A DNA stretch of 64,000 nt. Source: Oscillatoriales cyanobacterium. Lineage in GTDB: Bacteria; Cyanobacteriota; Cyanobacteriia; Cyanobacteriales; Microcoleaceae. This document shows, piece after piece, positions 47,557 to 55,099 of this stretch. The translations under genes and the position numbers were made by a program. Below the pieces are notes generated by a model. It saw nothing but the letters and a program-made list of their open reading frames with translations. It was not told the origin of the DNA and ran no database searches. The stretch spans positions 1 to 64,000 of the forward strand of contig RDXX01000017.1 in the NCBI GenBank assembly GCA_004292955.1, read 5' to 3'. The stretch's first letter is position 1. Every line of letters begins with the position of its first letter.

Positions 47557-48732
47557 ATGCAGTCAGGAGTGTTCTTTACTTCCGTTGTTTCGACATTAAA
47601 AAAACGCTACTTTTGGATTTCGCTGTTGTTTTGGCTGGTAATGGTAGCCCCAGCACAGGCGGCGCTGATTTTGCGAGTTGCGGTACAAGACGGGACGAGT
47701 CAGATCAAAGTCGGCAGTTCTACTAAGGCTGCAATCCGCGACAGCAGCGGGCGCAATTTGGGGGAACTGCCCGCCAACAGTTCTCAGTCTGCTCAATTTC
47801 GATCGGGAACTGTGGCAATTGGCCGCTGGGCTGCCAATCAAATTTGGATCGAGCCGACCGGAAACGGTTATGTTTGGATTGGCGATCGATGGTATCGGGG
47901 ACGCACGCTTCTAGTTCCCGAAAAAGGAGCCTTGACCGCCGTCAACTACGTCGATATCGAACAGTATCTCTACAGCGTTCTCGGCGCCGAAATGAGTGGC
48001 AATTGGCCTCAAGAGGCTTTGAAAGCCCAAGCAGTCGCCGCCCGTTCCTACGCTCTCCACAAGCGCCTCAAAAGCGAAACCGACCTTTACGATGTGGATG
48101 ACACTCAGTCTTCCCAGGTTTACAAAGGATTGCAAACAGAATCTTCGGGTACTTATGCCGCAGTGGATGCCACCGCCGGTCAAGTTCTGACTTACAACGG
48201 TCAGATTATTTTAGCCGTTTTCCACTCTGCCTCTGGCGGACATACGGAAAATGTCGAGGATGTTTGGACGGAACCCCTGCCTTATTTGCGGGCTGTTCCT
48301 GACTTCGACCAAGGGGCGCCGGTTTACCAATGGAAAGAAAATTTTTCCCGCGCTCAAATCAGCAGCAAGATTTCTGGTGTGGGTAATGTAATCTCGATGA
48401 AGCCAGAACGTACTACCGCTTACGGCAGCGTTTTGTCCATGAAAGTAGTCGGGGATGGCGGTTCTAGGGTGATGACTGGCGCGGATTTGCGTCGGGTTCT
48501 AAATTTAAGGAGTACCCGCTTTACTGTGATTCCTCAGTACGGCGGGATTTTTAGCGGCCAAAATAGGGGGAAGCCTCCTACGGGTTTTCAAGTTGCTGGC
48601 AAAGGTTTCGGTCACGCTGTGGGCATGAGTCAGTGGGGGGCTTACAATTTGGCTAGGCAGGGATACGGCTACCAGCAGATTTTGTTGCACTATTACCGGG
48701 GTGCTGCTTTGGCTAGAATTGCTGTGCAGTAA
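47557..48732 (+). CDS. SpoIID/LytB-domain secreted protein
   Basis: This 391-residue protein has a signal peptide (RYFWISLLFWLVMVAPAQA, cleavage near 36). SpoIID/LytB proteins, named after a sporulation lytic transglycosylase, act on peptidoglycan strands. The motifs here are GYVWIGDRWYRGRTLLVPE, VNYVDIEQYLYSVLGAEM, WPQEALKAQAVAARSYALH, HSASGGHTENVEDVW and GKGFGHAVGMSQWGAYNLA. The conserved Glu of SVLGAEM would be the catalytic residue of the family. Spacing of GGAGG twelve bases before ATG 47557 decides the start; an in-frame codon at 47431 lies in repeat sequence. Cyanobacteria do not make spores, so the role is wall remodelling in general. Confidence 0.9.
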   Translation: MQSGVFFTSVVSTLKKRYFWISLLFWLVMVAPAQAALILRVAVQDGTSQIKVGSSTKAAIRDSSGRNLGELPANSSQSAQFRSGTVAIGRWAANQIWIEPTGNGYVWIGDRWYRGRTLLVPEKGALTAVNYVDIEQYLYSVLGAEMSGNWPQEALKAQAVAARSYALHKRLKSETDLYDVDDTQSSQVYKGLQTESSGTYAAVDATAGQVLTYNGQIILAVFHSASGGHTENVEDVWTEPLPYLRAVPDFDQGAPVYQWKENFSRAQISSKISGVGNVISMKPERTTAYGSVLSMKVVGDGGSRVMTGADLRRVLNLRSTRFTVIPQYGGIFSGQNRGKPPTGFQVAGKGFGHAVGMSQWGAYNLARQGYGYQQILLHYYRGAALARIAVQ

Positions 48733-48741
48733 CTGTTGGGA

Positions 48742-48892
48742 ATGGGGGATGGGGCATGGGGCATGGGGCATGGGGCATGGGGCATGGGGCATTGGTAAGA
48801 AATAACAAATAACCAATAACAAGTAATAACGAATAACTAACTAACTGTCCACTGCCAACTGCCAACTGCCAACTGACTACTGACTAACTAAA
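48742..48892. repeat. Short tandem repeats after the SpoIID gene
   Basis: GGGGCAT heptamers (about six copies from 48756), then AACAAATAACCAATAAC units, then CAACTGC heptamers fill the gap to the next small gene. They begin ten bases after the SpoIID stop codon. Confidence 0.8.
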
Positions 48893-48904
48893 TTAAGGAT
48901 TGCT

Positions 48905-49171
48905 ATGCAAAAGTGGGAGTATTTATTTGTGGATGCGAATATGTATCCTTTTGGAAATAAGCTAATTAGTTTATATGTAAATGGTGAGGAGCTGCGAGAT
49001 TGGAAACAAGGCTCGCTACATCTATTTGTCAATCAATTGGGGGAGGATGGGTGGGAACTTGTGGCTCTGCGACATGACTCGAAATACGACCAAAATTGTT
49101 TGATTTTTAAACGCCCTAAGATTGTTAAAAAGATGAGAAAAACAACAGATTCTAGTATTCAAAATAAATGA
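48905..49171 (+). CDS. DUF4177-like small protein
   Basis: This 88-residue protein starts MQKWEYLFVDANMYP and has NQLGEDGWELVAL followed by CLIFKRPK, the sequence plan of DUF4177-type proteins (WEY at the start, GxxGWELV, then FKRP). It ends with a Lys-rich tail. It is probably a small soluble beta-sheet protein. The start ATG follows AAGGATTGCT, a usable Shine-Dalgarno site at 48896-48900. The function is unknown. It stands alone between repeat-rich gaps. Confidence 0.65.
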   Translation: MQKWEYLFVDANMYPFGNKLISLYVNGEELRDWKQGSLHLFVNQLGEDGWELVALRHDSKYDQNCLIFKRPKIVKKMRKTTDSSIQNK

Positions 49172-49297
49172 TTTTGGCGTTGTTTAATCAGGGGATGAAA
49201 ATGGGTAACTTGAAAATTCAGCTATATTGACTGACTGGTTTGTTTCATTTTTTCACATTGAGTCGTTCATACTGTTGCAGCAGCAACGCCAATAGAA

Positions 49298-49448
49298 GGT
49301 ATGTAGTTGCACTTGGGCGCTCTTTCCTAATATAAGCTAAGAGCGCTGAAGCGCAACTACGTACCTAAGATCAATTCTCAGAAGACTTCTCGTCTCCGGC
49401 GGTTAGAAACCGCGACTACAAAAACAAAGTCCACCTCCGTGGACTAAG
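49298..49448. repeat. Two palindromic dispersed repeats
   Basis: 49298-49365 is a full inverted copy of the GGTATGTAGTTGC...GCGCAACTACGTACC family. 49397-49448 has CGGCGGTTAGAAACCGCGAC and the partner AAGTCCACCTCCGTGGACT, as in the element at 18571. The 319-base gap 49172-49490 holds no gene that I can support. Confidence 0.8.
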
Positions 49449-49490
49449 AAAAAATCTGTGTGCTGCATTCCTGATTCTTCGGGTTATAAA

Positions 49491-50804
49491 TTAATTGTCC
49501 GATCGCCCAATTCGCCGCTGCCATTCAGCATCTATTTTTGCTGACTGTTCTAGTTCTTGTTGAGTTAATTCGCTTTCTGTGGTATAAGCTAAGTCTTCTC
49601 CACTCAGAACGTTTTCGCCTGCAAATTCCTGGGCGTAGGCCAGTTTTTGCTGCAAGTTGGCATCGGGTTGGTTTAATAACATGGCTCGCTGCTGCCGATC
49701 GTGATTCCGAGCTTCTATCCTGCTATTTTTCCACTGAATCCAGAAGTACCTGATTAAGGGAATTGTCAGAAATCCGACGCCGTAAATCAGCAGCAGTGGA
49801 TAAATACCGCTGACGAAGCCGATGAATCCACCTGCGATCGCACTTTTCGTTAATAAATTCCCCAAAACCAGCGCACCGACAAGATTGACGGCTCCTAAAC
49901 CTGCTGCGAGCATGATTTGGCCGGAGTCGGCGTGACTGAAACGCCACAGCATTTCTCGCAAATAAGTTCCTGTTGGTTGAGGATTTTGCAGGAGGGCTGT
50001 GGTTTGCAATTGCGGAAAATGATAGATGATTTGCCCTTCGGGACTGACTTCGGGGCGGCCGTCAAAACGGGCCAGGGCTGGTAACATATATTCTTCGTAT
50101 TCTCGGGCGTATCCTTGCCCGAGATTGTCGAGATAGGGCGCAATTTGTTCGGCTGCGACTGCGCCTCGGTTGTTGCGAATTGCGGTGGCTATATCGCTCC
50201 ACTTGCGCTCTTCTAGATTTTTATTGGGATTCCCGTCTCCAAATATAAATGAGAAAACTGCTTCCAGAAAACTCATCTGGGGTTTTTGACCGCGATCGCG
50301 CGATCGCTGCTGGTAGTATGGTTCATCATGGTTCCAGTAAAAGATCCAGATTAAGTCGTTCCAGAAGTAGGGAAAAAAGAAAAAGCCTCCGCCGCCACCT
50401 CCACTTTCGCCTCCGCTTCCGCCTCCTCCACCGTTATTGTCGCTGTTCATGCTGGAGAGTAAAAGCGTAATAGCAACAACAATTAAAAGGATGGAAGCTA
50501 CCAGCACTAAGCCAAAAGATATTCTAATCAAGTAAAATAGAACTCGCCAGATTTTTTGCCACCATTCCTGCAACTGCAAGCGCAAGAATTTGTTTCGCAA
50601 AATATCTCGAAAGTTGTTGGGAAATATGTAGGCAATGTCGCCGGATTCTGCTACTTGCAGGTTGCCGCCTGCTTCGGAGGCCAGCGTTAACAGTTCTCGC
50701 TGGGCAAAATTGACATCTAGTCCAGCTTTTGCCGCCACGTCTCCAACCGTAACGCGGTAGCCAAGTTGCTCGACGGCTTGCATAATCCCGGGATTTGGAG
50801 CCAT
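49491..50804 (-). CDS. Conserved membrane protein with winged-helix-like N-terminus
   Basis: This 437-residue protein starts with a helical segment that reads like a winged helix (EQLGYRVTVGDVAAKAGLDV, then FAQRELLTLAS). A strong membrane helix follows (about 88-117), a Gly-rich linker (GGGGGSGGESGGGGGG, 124-140), an aromatic stretch (FFFFPYFWNDLIWIFYW), a cytosolic middle and two or three helices (about 296-355), and then an acidic tail. It is a conserved cyanobacterial type, with plastid relatives as far as I recall. Its function is unknown. No operon partner lies within 300 bases downstream. The whole reading frame is complete. Confidence 0.75.
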   Translation of the reverse strand: MAPNPGIMQAVEQLGYRVTVGDVAAKAGLDVNFAQRELLTLASEAGGNLQVAESGDIAYIFPNNFRDILRNKFLRLQLQEWWQKIWRVLFYLIRISFGLVLVASILLIVVAITLLLSSMNSDNNGGGGGSGGESGGGGGGFFFFPYFWNDLIWIFYWNHDEPYYQQRSRDRGQKPQMSFLEAVFSFIFGDGNPNKNLEERKWSDIATAIRNNRGAVAAEQIAPYLDNLGQGYAREYEEYMLPALARFDGRPEVSPEGQIIYHFPQLQTTALLQNPQPTGTYLREMLWRFSHADSGQIMLAAGLGAVNLVGALVLGNLLTKSAIAGGFIGFVSGIYPLLLIYGVGFLTIPLIRYFWIQWKNSRIEARNHDRQQRAMLLNQPDANLQQKLAYAQEFAGENVLSGEDLAYTTESELTQQELEQSAKIDAEWQRRIGRSDN

Positions 50805-50928
50805 GTGTTTCTCTTTGTGAAAATTACGCGGTTATTTTTAATTATAGGTTGCGGGCATTAAAGCTGGTTTAGACCTGGAGAATTTAGGCTTTTTTTGTGG
50901 CTGACCTTGATTTTGGGGCAAAACATTG

Positions 50929-51090
50929 CTACTTTTGGCATGGTTCAAAAATGGCAGTTTTAAGGTAGCACTGCACGGCAAATTCTGCCATCATTAAAGG
51001 TACATCAAAGCTGATAGCGATTGCTGTCAGCTTTGGGTCGAGAATACCGGCGATCGCCAGTAATTCGTCGCGTCGATCAATTGAAAACAT
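50929..51090 (-). CDS. Possible 53-residue ORF
   Basis: In the otherwise gene-free 50805-51267 stretch, the minus strand has an open frame starting MFSIDRRDELLAIAGILDPK and ending FEPCQK, 53 residues. The sequence looks protein-like (balanced hydrophobic pattern, GATCG-rich as real genes here). I do not recognise it and see no clear Shine-Dalgarno site. It could be a small gene or a relic. Confidence 0.3.
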   Translation of the reverse strand: MFSIDRRDELLAIAGILDPKLTAIAISFDVPLMMAEFAVQCYLKTAIFEPCQK

Positions 51091-51267
51091 CTACTTGATT
51101 CTCATTTGTTTCTGAGTGGTATTTGTATTCTTGGATCAGAGTCAAAATTGAACTAGATACAGGGGGTGTCGGAATATAACCACCTGCGACGAATGCCATC
51201 TTAATAAAAAATATCAGCTTGCATAATTAAATTAGTGAATAGTGAGTAGTGGATAGTGGATAGTGAA
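51091..51267. other. Rest of the gene-free gap before the methyltransferase
   Basis: AT-rich sequence with no gene. A TAGTGGATAGTGGATAGTGA heptamer array at about 51240-51267 touches the stop codon of the methyltransferase gene on the minus strand. Confidence 0.45.
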
Positions 51268-51957
51268 TTAGATTGTTTCTAAGAACTCAAACAAATAGTT
51301 TTCATCTTTTAAGTTAAGAAAATTTTCTTTACCATTGAGAACATCTTCATAAGTCATTTTATCCAATTCATCTTTGCTCAGGTTGAGATCGATATCAGGC
51401 TTTCCTTTCATAACTATGCCTAAGCCAAAATCGCAATCCAACACAAAGACTCGCAAATCTTTGCGATTACTTCTTAGATAACAAATCGTTTTCCAGACAT
51501 CACCACACCAGTTGCCATCCCATCCAGGTAAATTCATGTCGATCGCAGCTTGCAGAGACTGAGCTGGACAGGCTGCGAGGACATGGGGTGGTTTGCAATC
51601 ATGCATGACTATTACGCCATTTTCATTGAGGTTGTCCAAGGTATTCAGGACATCTTGCAATGATTGTTCGTAGGTATGCAATCCATCGATAAATGCTACA
51701 TCAAACCGTTCGATCGGATTGGCACTTGCAAAAAAAGCATCGCTAGTGGCGTCTATATATTCCGCTGTTGCATTACATAGATTTTTACTAGCCCATTCCA
51801 ATTTACGTTCTTCAGAAAATGCAAAACTAGGATCTACTCCCACCTTTTGAGCGATCTCGATCGGGAAAAAACTATCGCCATTATTTACGCCGATTTCTAA
51901 ATACCTCAGGGCTTTTTTCTTGTCGATTATTTTTTGAATTACATCGGTTCTGAGCAT
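51268..51957 (-). CDS. SAM-dependent methyltransferase (Methyltransferase_24-like)
   Basis: This 229-residue protein has a Rossmann methyltransferase fold. LRYLEIGVNNGDSFFPI is motif I for S-adenosylmethionine, with VGVDPSFAFS next, then FDVAFIDGLHTYEQSLQDV (motif with the acidic loop, class Methyltransferase_24) and GVIVMHDCKPPHVLA. Such proteins are common in surface-polysaccharide and O-antigen clusters, where they methylate sugars. It lies close to a glycosyltransferase gene, about 324 bases downstream of its end, in a glycan-type neighbourhood. The substrate is unknown. The stop codon directly abuts a heptamer array. Confidence 0.85.
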   Translation of the reverse strand: MLRTDVIQKIIDKKKALRYLEIGVNNGDSFFPIEIAQKVGVDPSFAFSEERKLEWASKNLCNATAEYIDATSDAFFASANPIERFDVAFIDGLHTYEQSLQDVLNTLDNLNENGVIVMHDCKPPHVLAACPAQSLQAAIDMNLPGWDGNWCGDVWKTICYLRSNRKDLRVFVLDCDFGLGIVMKGKPDIDLNLSKDELDKMTYEDVLNGKENFLNLKDENYLFEFLETI

Positions 51958-52281
51958 TTCGGTTTCCTGAGATAATAGACAACAATTTGAAACCTAACTA
52001 TTTAGGCTGACTGTTTACTATAACATATCTCACGCATTGCCCCACGTATTTTTGTTACTGCTGTTGGGGGAAGGGGGAAGGGGAAAGGGGAAGGGGTAAA
52101 GAGTACAGGACTTACGCAAAGAATCTATCTGTAGGGTGCGTTACCTCTGGTAACCGATCGCCAACGCTACTAATAGTGTGGGTGCGTACTTTGTCTTTGC
52201 CAATATCACGATCGCTATTTTCTGGCGAGCATCAAGCGGTAAACTGGCTGCGACTGATTGGCTCGGACTCATTCTTGTAGA
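51958..52281. other. Gap between methyltransferase and GT2 gene
   Basis: A 324-base gap. It holds GGGGAAGGGGGAAGGGGAAAGGGG-type purine repeats near 52066 and, on the minus strand at 52141-52272, a possible relic described separately. Otherwise no gene. Confidence 0.5.
52141..52272 (-). pseudogene. Possible transposase N-terminal relic
   Basis: The minus strand encodes 43 residues starting MSPSQSVAASLPLDARQKI and containing ILAKTKYAPTLLVALAIGY before a stop. The style (KYAPTLL...AIGY) resembles the N-terminal part of some cyanobacterial transposases, from memory. The first 21 bases (on the plus strand GACTGATTGGCTCGG-ACTCAT, 52252-52272) also occur identically at 53510-53530, in the other relic. 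It is too short and truncated to be functional. Confidence is low. Confidence 0.35.
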
Positions 52282-53214
52282 TTATACCCAGGTTTTTCCT
52301 AAGTTCCCTCTGAAACCATCATAAGTTCCGCGCAGACAAGCCCAAATTTTCAATCTTCTTGATAAGTTTTCTAATAGCAAGATTTTAATAACTAAATTAA
52401 TCATAATTTTAATTCTATGAATACTAAACATAATCAATAGTTTGTTCTCCATAGCGAGACTAAGTTCGACAAAGGTGTTATTCCTGCATCGGTAGTAGTA
52501 ACGCAACGGAGAACAATTCAATCGCATTATTTTTATTTTAGGATAAAATAAATTAACTTCTTGAGTCTCTCCAAATCGTTGTTTTAGAACAATATTTCTA
52601 TTGACAAATATAGAATAATTTTGTTTCTTTAATTTTAGACAATATTCCCAATCAACTGCTTCAATAAATAAATTTTCATTAGGAAAGGGAGTATTGTAAG
52701 CGGCTTGAATGGAAATAAGAGAACCTGCTGTAATAACGGCATCACATTTATAAATTTCAGGGATTTGATCGTTTATAAGAAATTGTTTTAGTTGATACTT
52801 ATCTAAGATCATTCCATTCCATTGTTGTCCTGTGACTCTATCAACAGGAAGTGGAGCAATAATTCCAATTTTTTGATGAGCTTCTTTGAGATTATCATAG
52901 GTTTCAATTAATCTTTTTAAAGCATCTGGTGAAGGTTCAGTATCTTGATCGAAAGTCCAAATAAAATCAAATTCATTTTTAATAGACCATTCAATACCCA
53001 CTCGTAAACCGCCAGAAATGCCGATGTTTTGGGGATAAGATTTGACGATAATAGATTCGTCTAATTCTTCAGGAGACAACAAAACATGAGGCGAGTTATC
53101 GACTATTAAGATTTTCTCGATCGAATAAGTTTGACACTTAAGAGAAGCGATACACCGCTCAAGGGCAGTTTTATCTGAATAGGCAGTGATATAAGCAACA
53201 ATACGATACGACAT
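52282..53214 (-). CDS. Glycosyltransferase family 2
   Basis: This 310-residue GT2 transfers sugars from nucleotide sugars. Its N-terminus is MSYRIVAYITAYSDKTALER, with ILIVDNSPHVLL, the nucleotide-binding acidic motif FIWTFDQDTEPSPDA, and AVITAGSLISIQAAY and IEAVDWEYCLKLKKQNY later (a rhamnosyltransferase-like layout). A C-terminal helical, basic region follows (RLKIWACLRGTYDGFRGN). It lacks strong membrane helices except one possible at about 255-275. It belongs to the surface-glycan neighbourhood. It is flanked on both sides by possible transposase relics that share a 21-base sequence, so it may have been brought in by transposition. Confidence 0.88.
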   Translation of the reverse strand: MSYRIVAYITAYSDKTALERCIASLKCQTYSIEKILIVDNSPHVLLSPEELDESIIVKSYPQNIGISGGLRVGIEWSIKNEFDFIWTFDQDTEPSPDALKRLIETYDNLKEAHQKIGIIAPLPVDRVTGQQWNGMILDKYQLKQFLINDQIPEIYKCDAVITAGSLISIQAAYNTPFPNENLFIEAVDWEYCLKLKKQNYSIFVNRNIVLKQRFGETQEVNLFYPKIKIMRLNCSPLRYYYRCRNNTFVELSLAMENKLLIMFSIHRIKIMINLVIKILLLENLSRRLKIWACLRGTYDGFRGNLGKTWV

Positions 53215-53334
53215 TACCTAATTAATACTTCCAACTTATTTTTACTACAAATGAATACAATTACCCCGACTGCTTAGTCCTGCTTGAAAAATTAACATTT
53301 TTTACGCTGGAATAGTCTGACATTACCATGCTAA

Positions 53335-53526
53335 TTAGCAATTGTCAACAACTGTCTCAAATTGTTGTTGGAGCTGAAAAATATCTCCATGACAAGGAGT
53401 ATCAGGCAGGACTTCTTTCTGACCTGCTCTCAATCCCGTCCCGACATCAGCAATGGTGAAATCTGGCTGAAACCCCTGCGCCATCGCATCTAGCAAATGC
53501 CAACCCCAAGACTGATTGGCTCGGAC
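53335..53526 (-). pseudogene. Transposase fragment
   Basis: The minus strand keeps 63 codons without a start: SWGWHLLDAMAQGFQPDFT, then IADVGTGLRAGQKEVLPDTP, then CHGDIFQLQQQFETVVDNC and a stop at 53335. The upstream frame is closed by TGA. This pattern (PDFTIADVGTGLRAGQ...PCHGDIFQLQQQFE) is one I associate with a cyanobacterial transposase family, which cannot be named from memory. It is a broken remnant. The rest of the 53215-53888 gap holds no gene apart from the promoter noted for ycf3. Confidence 0.55.
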
Positions 53527-53702
53527 TCATGCTTTGGGGGGCGAATTAGGACTAAGGCGACAGCCTTCACCTTACACCGATCGCTCGCAAACTGTTACCC
53601 TCAATTGAACCGTACCCTACTTTTTTCCCAAAAGCTTTTCAGTGTTGGCTGAACTTTGAAAACTTAATAAAAGTTTAAATATGTAAAAAAAATATGTTTT
53701 TT

Positions 53703-53731
53703 TTGCAAGTCTTGCAATAGTTATCTACAAT
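53703..53731 (+). promoter_or_regulatory. Probable sigma-70-type promoter of ycf3
   Basis: TTGCAA (53703-53708), 17 bases, then TACAAT (53726-53731) match the -35 and -10 consensus of group 1 sigma factors well. It lies about 158 bases before the ycf3 start codon, leaving an untranslated leader. This is a motif call. Confidence 0.5.
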
Positions 53732-53888
53732 AGATAGGACTTGCGCGTGTTGTCAAGTTTGTCCTTGTGTCTCACAAGTCTTTTTCGCATTCTCAGCACA
53801 ACTCTAAACTAAAATTGTTGTGCAAGTATTCATAGGAAAACTTTACCCGCTAATTTTTGAGATTAGCCACTAACGAAAAGAATCGCAT

Positions 53889-54410
53889 ATGCCAAGAACT
53901 CAACGCAACGATAACTTTATTGACAAAAGTTTCACGGTAATGGCTGATATCATCCTGAAGATTATGCCCGCGAAAAAGAAGGCGAAGGAAGCTTTTGCTT
54001 ATTATCGGGATGGTATGTCGGCTCAAGCTGATGGCGAATATGCTGAAGCGCTGGACAATTATACTGAAGCGCTGAAGCTGGAAGAAGATCCTTACGATCG
54101 CAGTTATGTATTGTACAATATGGGTCTGATCCATACTAGCAACGGCGAACACGATAAAGCTTTGGAGTATTACAGCGAAGCGCTTGAACTGAATCCCAGA
54201 ATGCCGCAAGCGCTGAACAATATTGCTGTGATTTACCACTATCAAGGGGAAAGGGAAAAGGAAGCTGGCAATGTTGAAGGGGCGGAAGGGCTGTTTGATA
54301 AAGCTGCGGATTACTGGAAGGAGGCTATTCGTTTGGCGCCGAACAATTACATTGAGGTGCAGAATTGGCTGAAGACGACAGGGCGATCGCAAATTGATGT
54401 GTATTTTTAA
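53889..54410 (+). CDS. ycf3: Photosystem I assembly protein Ycf3
   Basis: Ycf3 is a TPR chaperone for assembly of photosystem I reaction-centre subunits at the thylakoid membrane. The 173-residue protein starts [20 protein letters not shown] and shows the family's three TPRs ([60 protein letters not shown]). It ends [22 protein letters not shown], which is the conserved C-terminus. Length and sequence are normal. A promoter lies 158 bases upstream. Its location between GT and gatC genes is not functionally telling. Heptamer-type repeats start a few bases after its stop. Confidence 0.97.
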   Translation: MPRTQRNDNFIDKSFTVMADIILKIMPAKKKAKEAFAYYRDGMSAQADGEYAEALDNYTEALKLEEDPYDRSYVLYNMGLIHTSNGEHDKALEYYSEALELNPRMPQALNNIAVIYHYQGEREKEAGNVEGAEGLFDKAADYWKEAIRLAPNNYIEVQNWLKTTGRSQIDVYF

Positions 54411-54417
54411 CTATGAT

Positions 54418-54635
54418 GGGAATGGGGAATAGGGAATGGGGAATAGGGAATGGGGCATCGGGCATAGTTAATAGTTAGTAGTTAATAGTTAGTAGTTTCT
54501 CTAATAACAAATAACAAATAACAAATAACACATAACTTGTTTGGCCTCTTTGCCCCATGCCCCATGCCCCATGCCCCATGCCCCATGCCCTATGCCCTAT
54601 GCCCTATGCCCAATTCCCAATTCCCAATTCCCAAT
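54418..54635. repeat. Short tandem repeats between ycf3 and gatC
   Basis: GGGAATGGGGAATA units, TTAGTAGTTAATAGT units, AACAAAT heptamers, then CCCCATG and CCAATTC heptamers fill the whole gap. They end four bases before the gatC start codon (54640), with no Shine-Dalgarno site in between. Confidence 0.85.
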
Positions 54636-54639
54636 TTTT

Positions 54640-54921
54640 ATGATTGACAAAGAAGAAGTTCGGAAAGTAGCGAATTTAGCCCGATTGGAATTAACGCCGG
54701 AAGAAGAAGAGCAGTTTACTGGTCAACTGAACGGTATTTTGGATTATTTTGAGCAGTTGAGCGAACTGGATACGAGTAAGGTAAAACCGACAACTCGGGC
54801 GATCGATGTTAGCAATGTTATGCGATCGGACGATTTGCAACCGTTTGCTAACGGCGAGAGTATTTTGGCGGGTGCTCCCGATCGCGATGGGGAGTTTTTT
54901 AAAGTGCCTAAGATTATGTAG
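54640..54921 (+). CDS. gatC: Aspartyl/glutamyl-tRNA amidotransferase subunit C
   Basis: GatC stabilises the GatCAB complex that converts misacylated Glu-tRNA(Gln) and Asp-tRNA(Asn) to the amidated forms. The 93-residue protein reads MIDKEEVRKVANLARLELT, then LNGILDYFEQLSELDTSKV, then RSDDLQPF and the end DREGEFFKVPKIM-like tail, all typical for GatC. A longer in-frame form from 54541 would add residues encoded by tandem repeats and is rejected. A gatA or gatB gene is not next to it, which is usual in cyanobacteria. Translation must start without a normal Shine-Dalgarno site because repeats run up to the start codon. Confidence 0.93.
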   Translation: MIDKEEVRKVANLARLELTPEEEEQFTGQLNGILDYFEQLSELDTSKVKPTTRAIDVSNVMRSDDLQPFANGESILAGAPDRDGEFFKVPKIM

Positions 54922-55000
54922 AATTTCCGCTGTGTACCTGACTCGATCGCCCTAACCCCCCTTAATCAGCAGGGTGGTTTTATTGTCGTCAGACAAATTA

Positions 55001-55067
55001 GGTACGTAGTTGCGCTTCAGCGCTCTTTATAATATTAGGAAAGAGGGCTGAAGCCCAACAACGTACC
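55001..55067. repeat. Palindromic dispersed repeat, GGTACGTAGTTGCGC arms
   Basis: The left arm GGTACGTAGTTGCGCTTCAGC (55001) and right arm with GAAGCCCAACAACGTACC (ending 55067) form an imperfect inverted repeat of the same family as at 38404 and 49298. It lies between gatC and the GT4 gene. Confidence 0.8.
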
Positions 55068-55099
55068 TAAGGGTGCTTGTGGCGTACCTTACGATCGCA

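Noticed and set aside
53850-54392. 180-residue reading frame opposite ycf3
   Set aside because: It is the antisense shadow of a well-conserved ycf3 gene.
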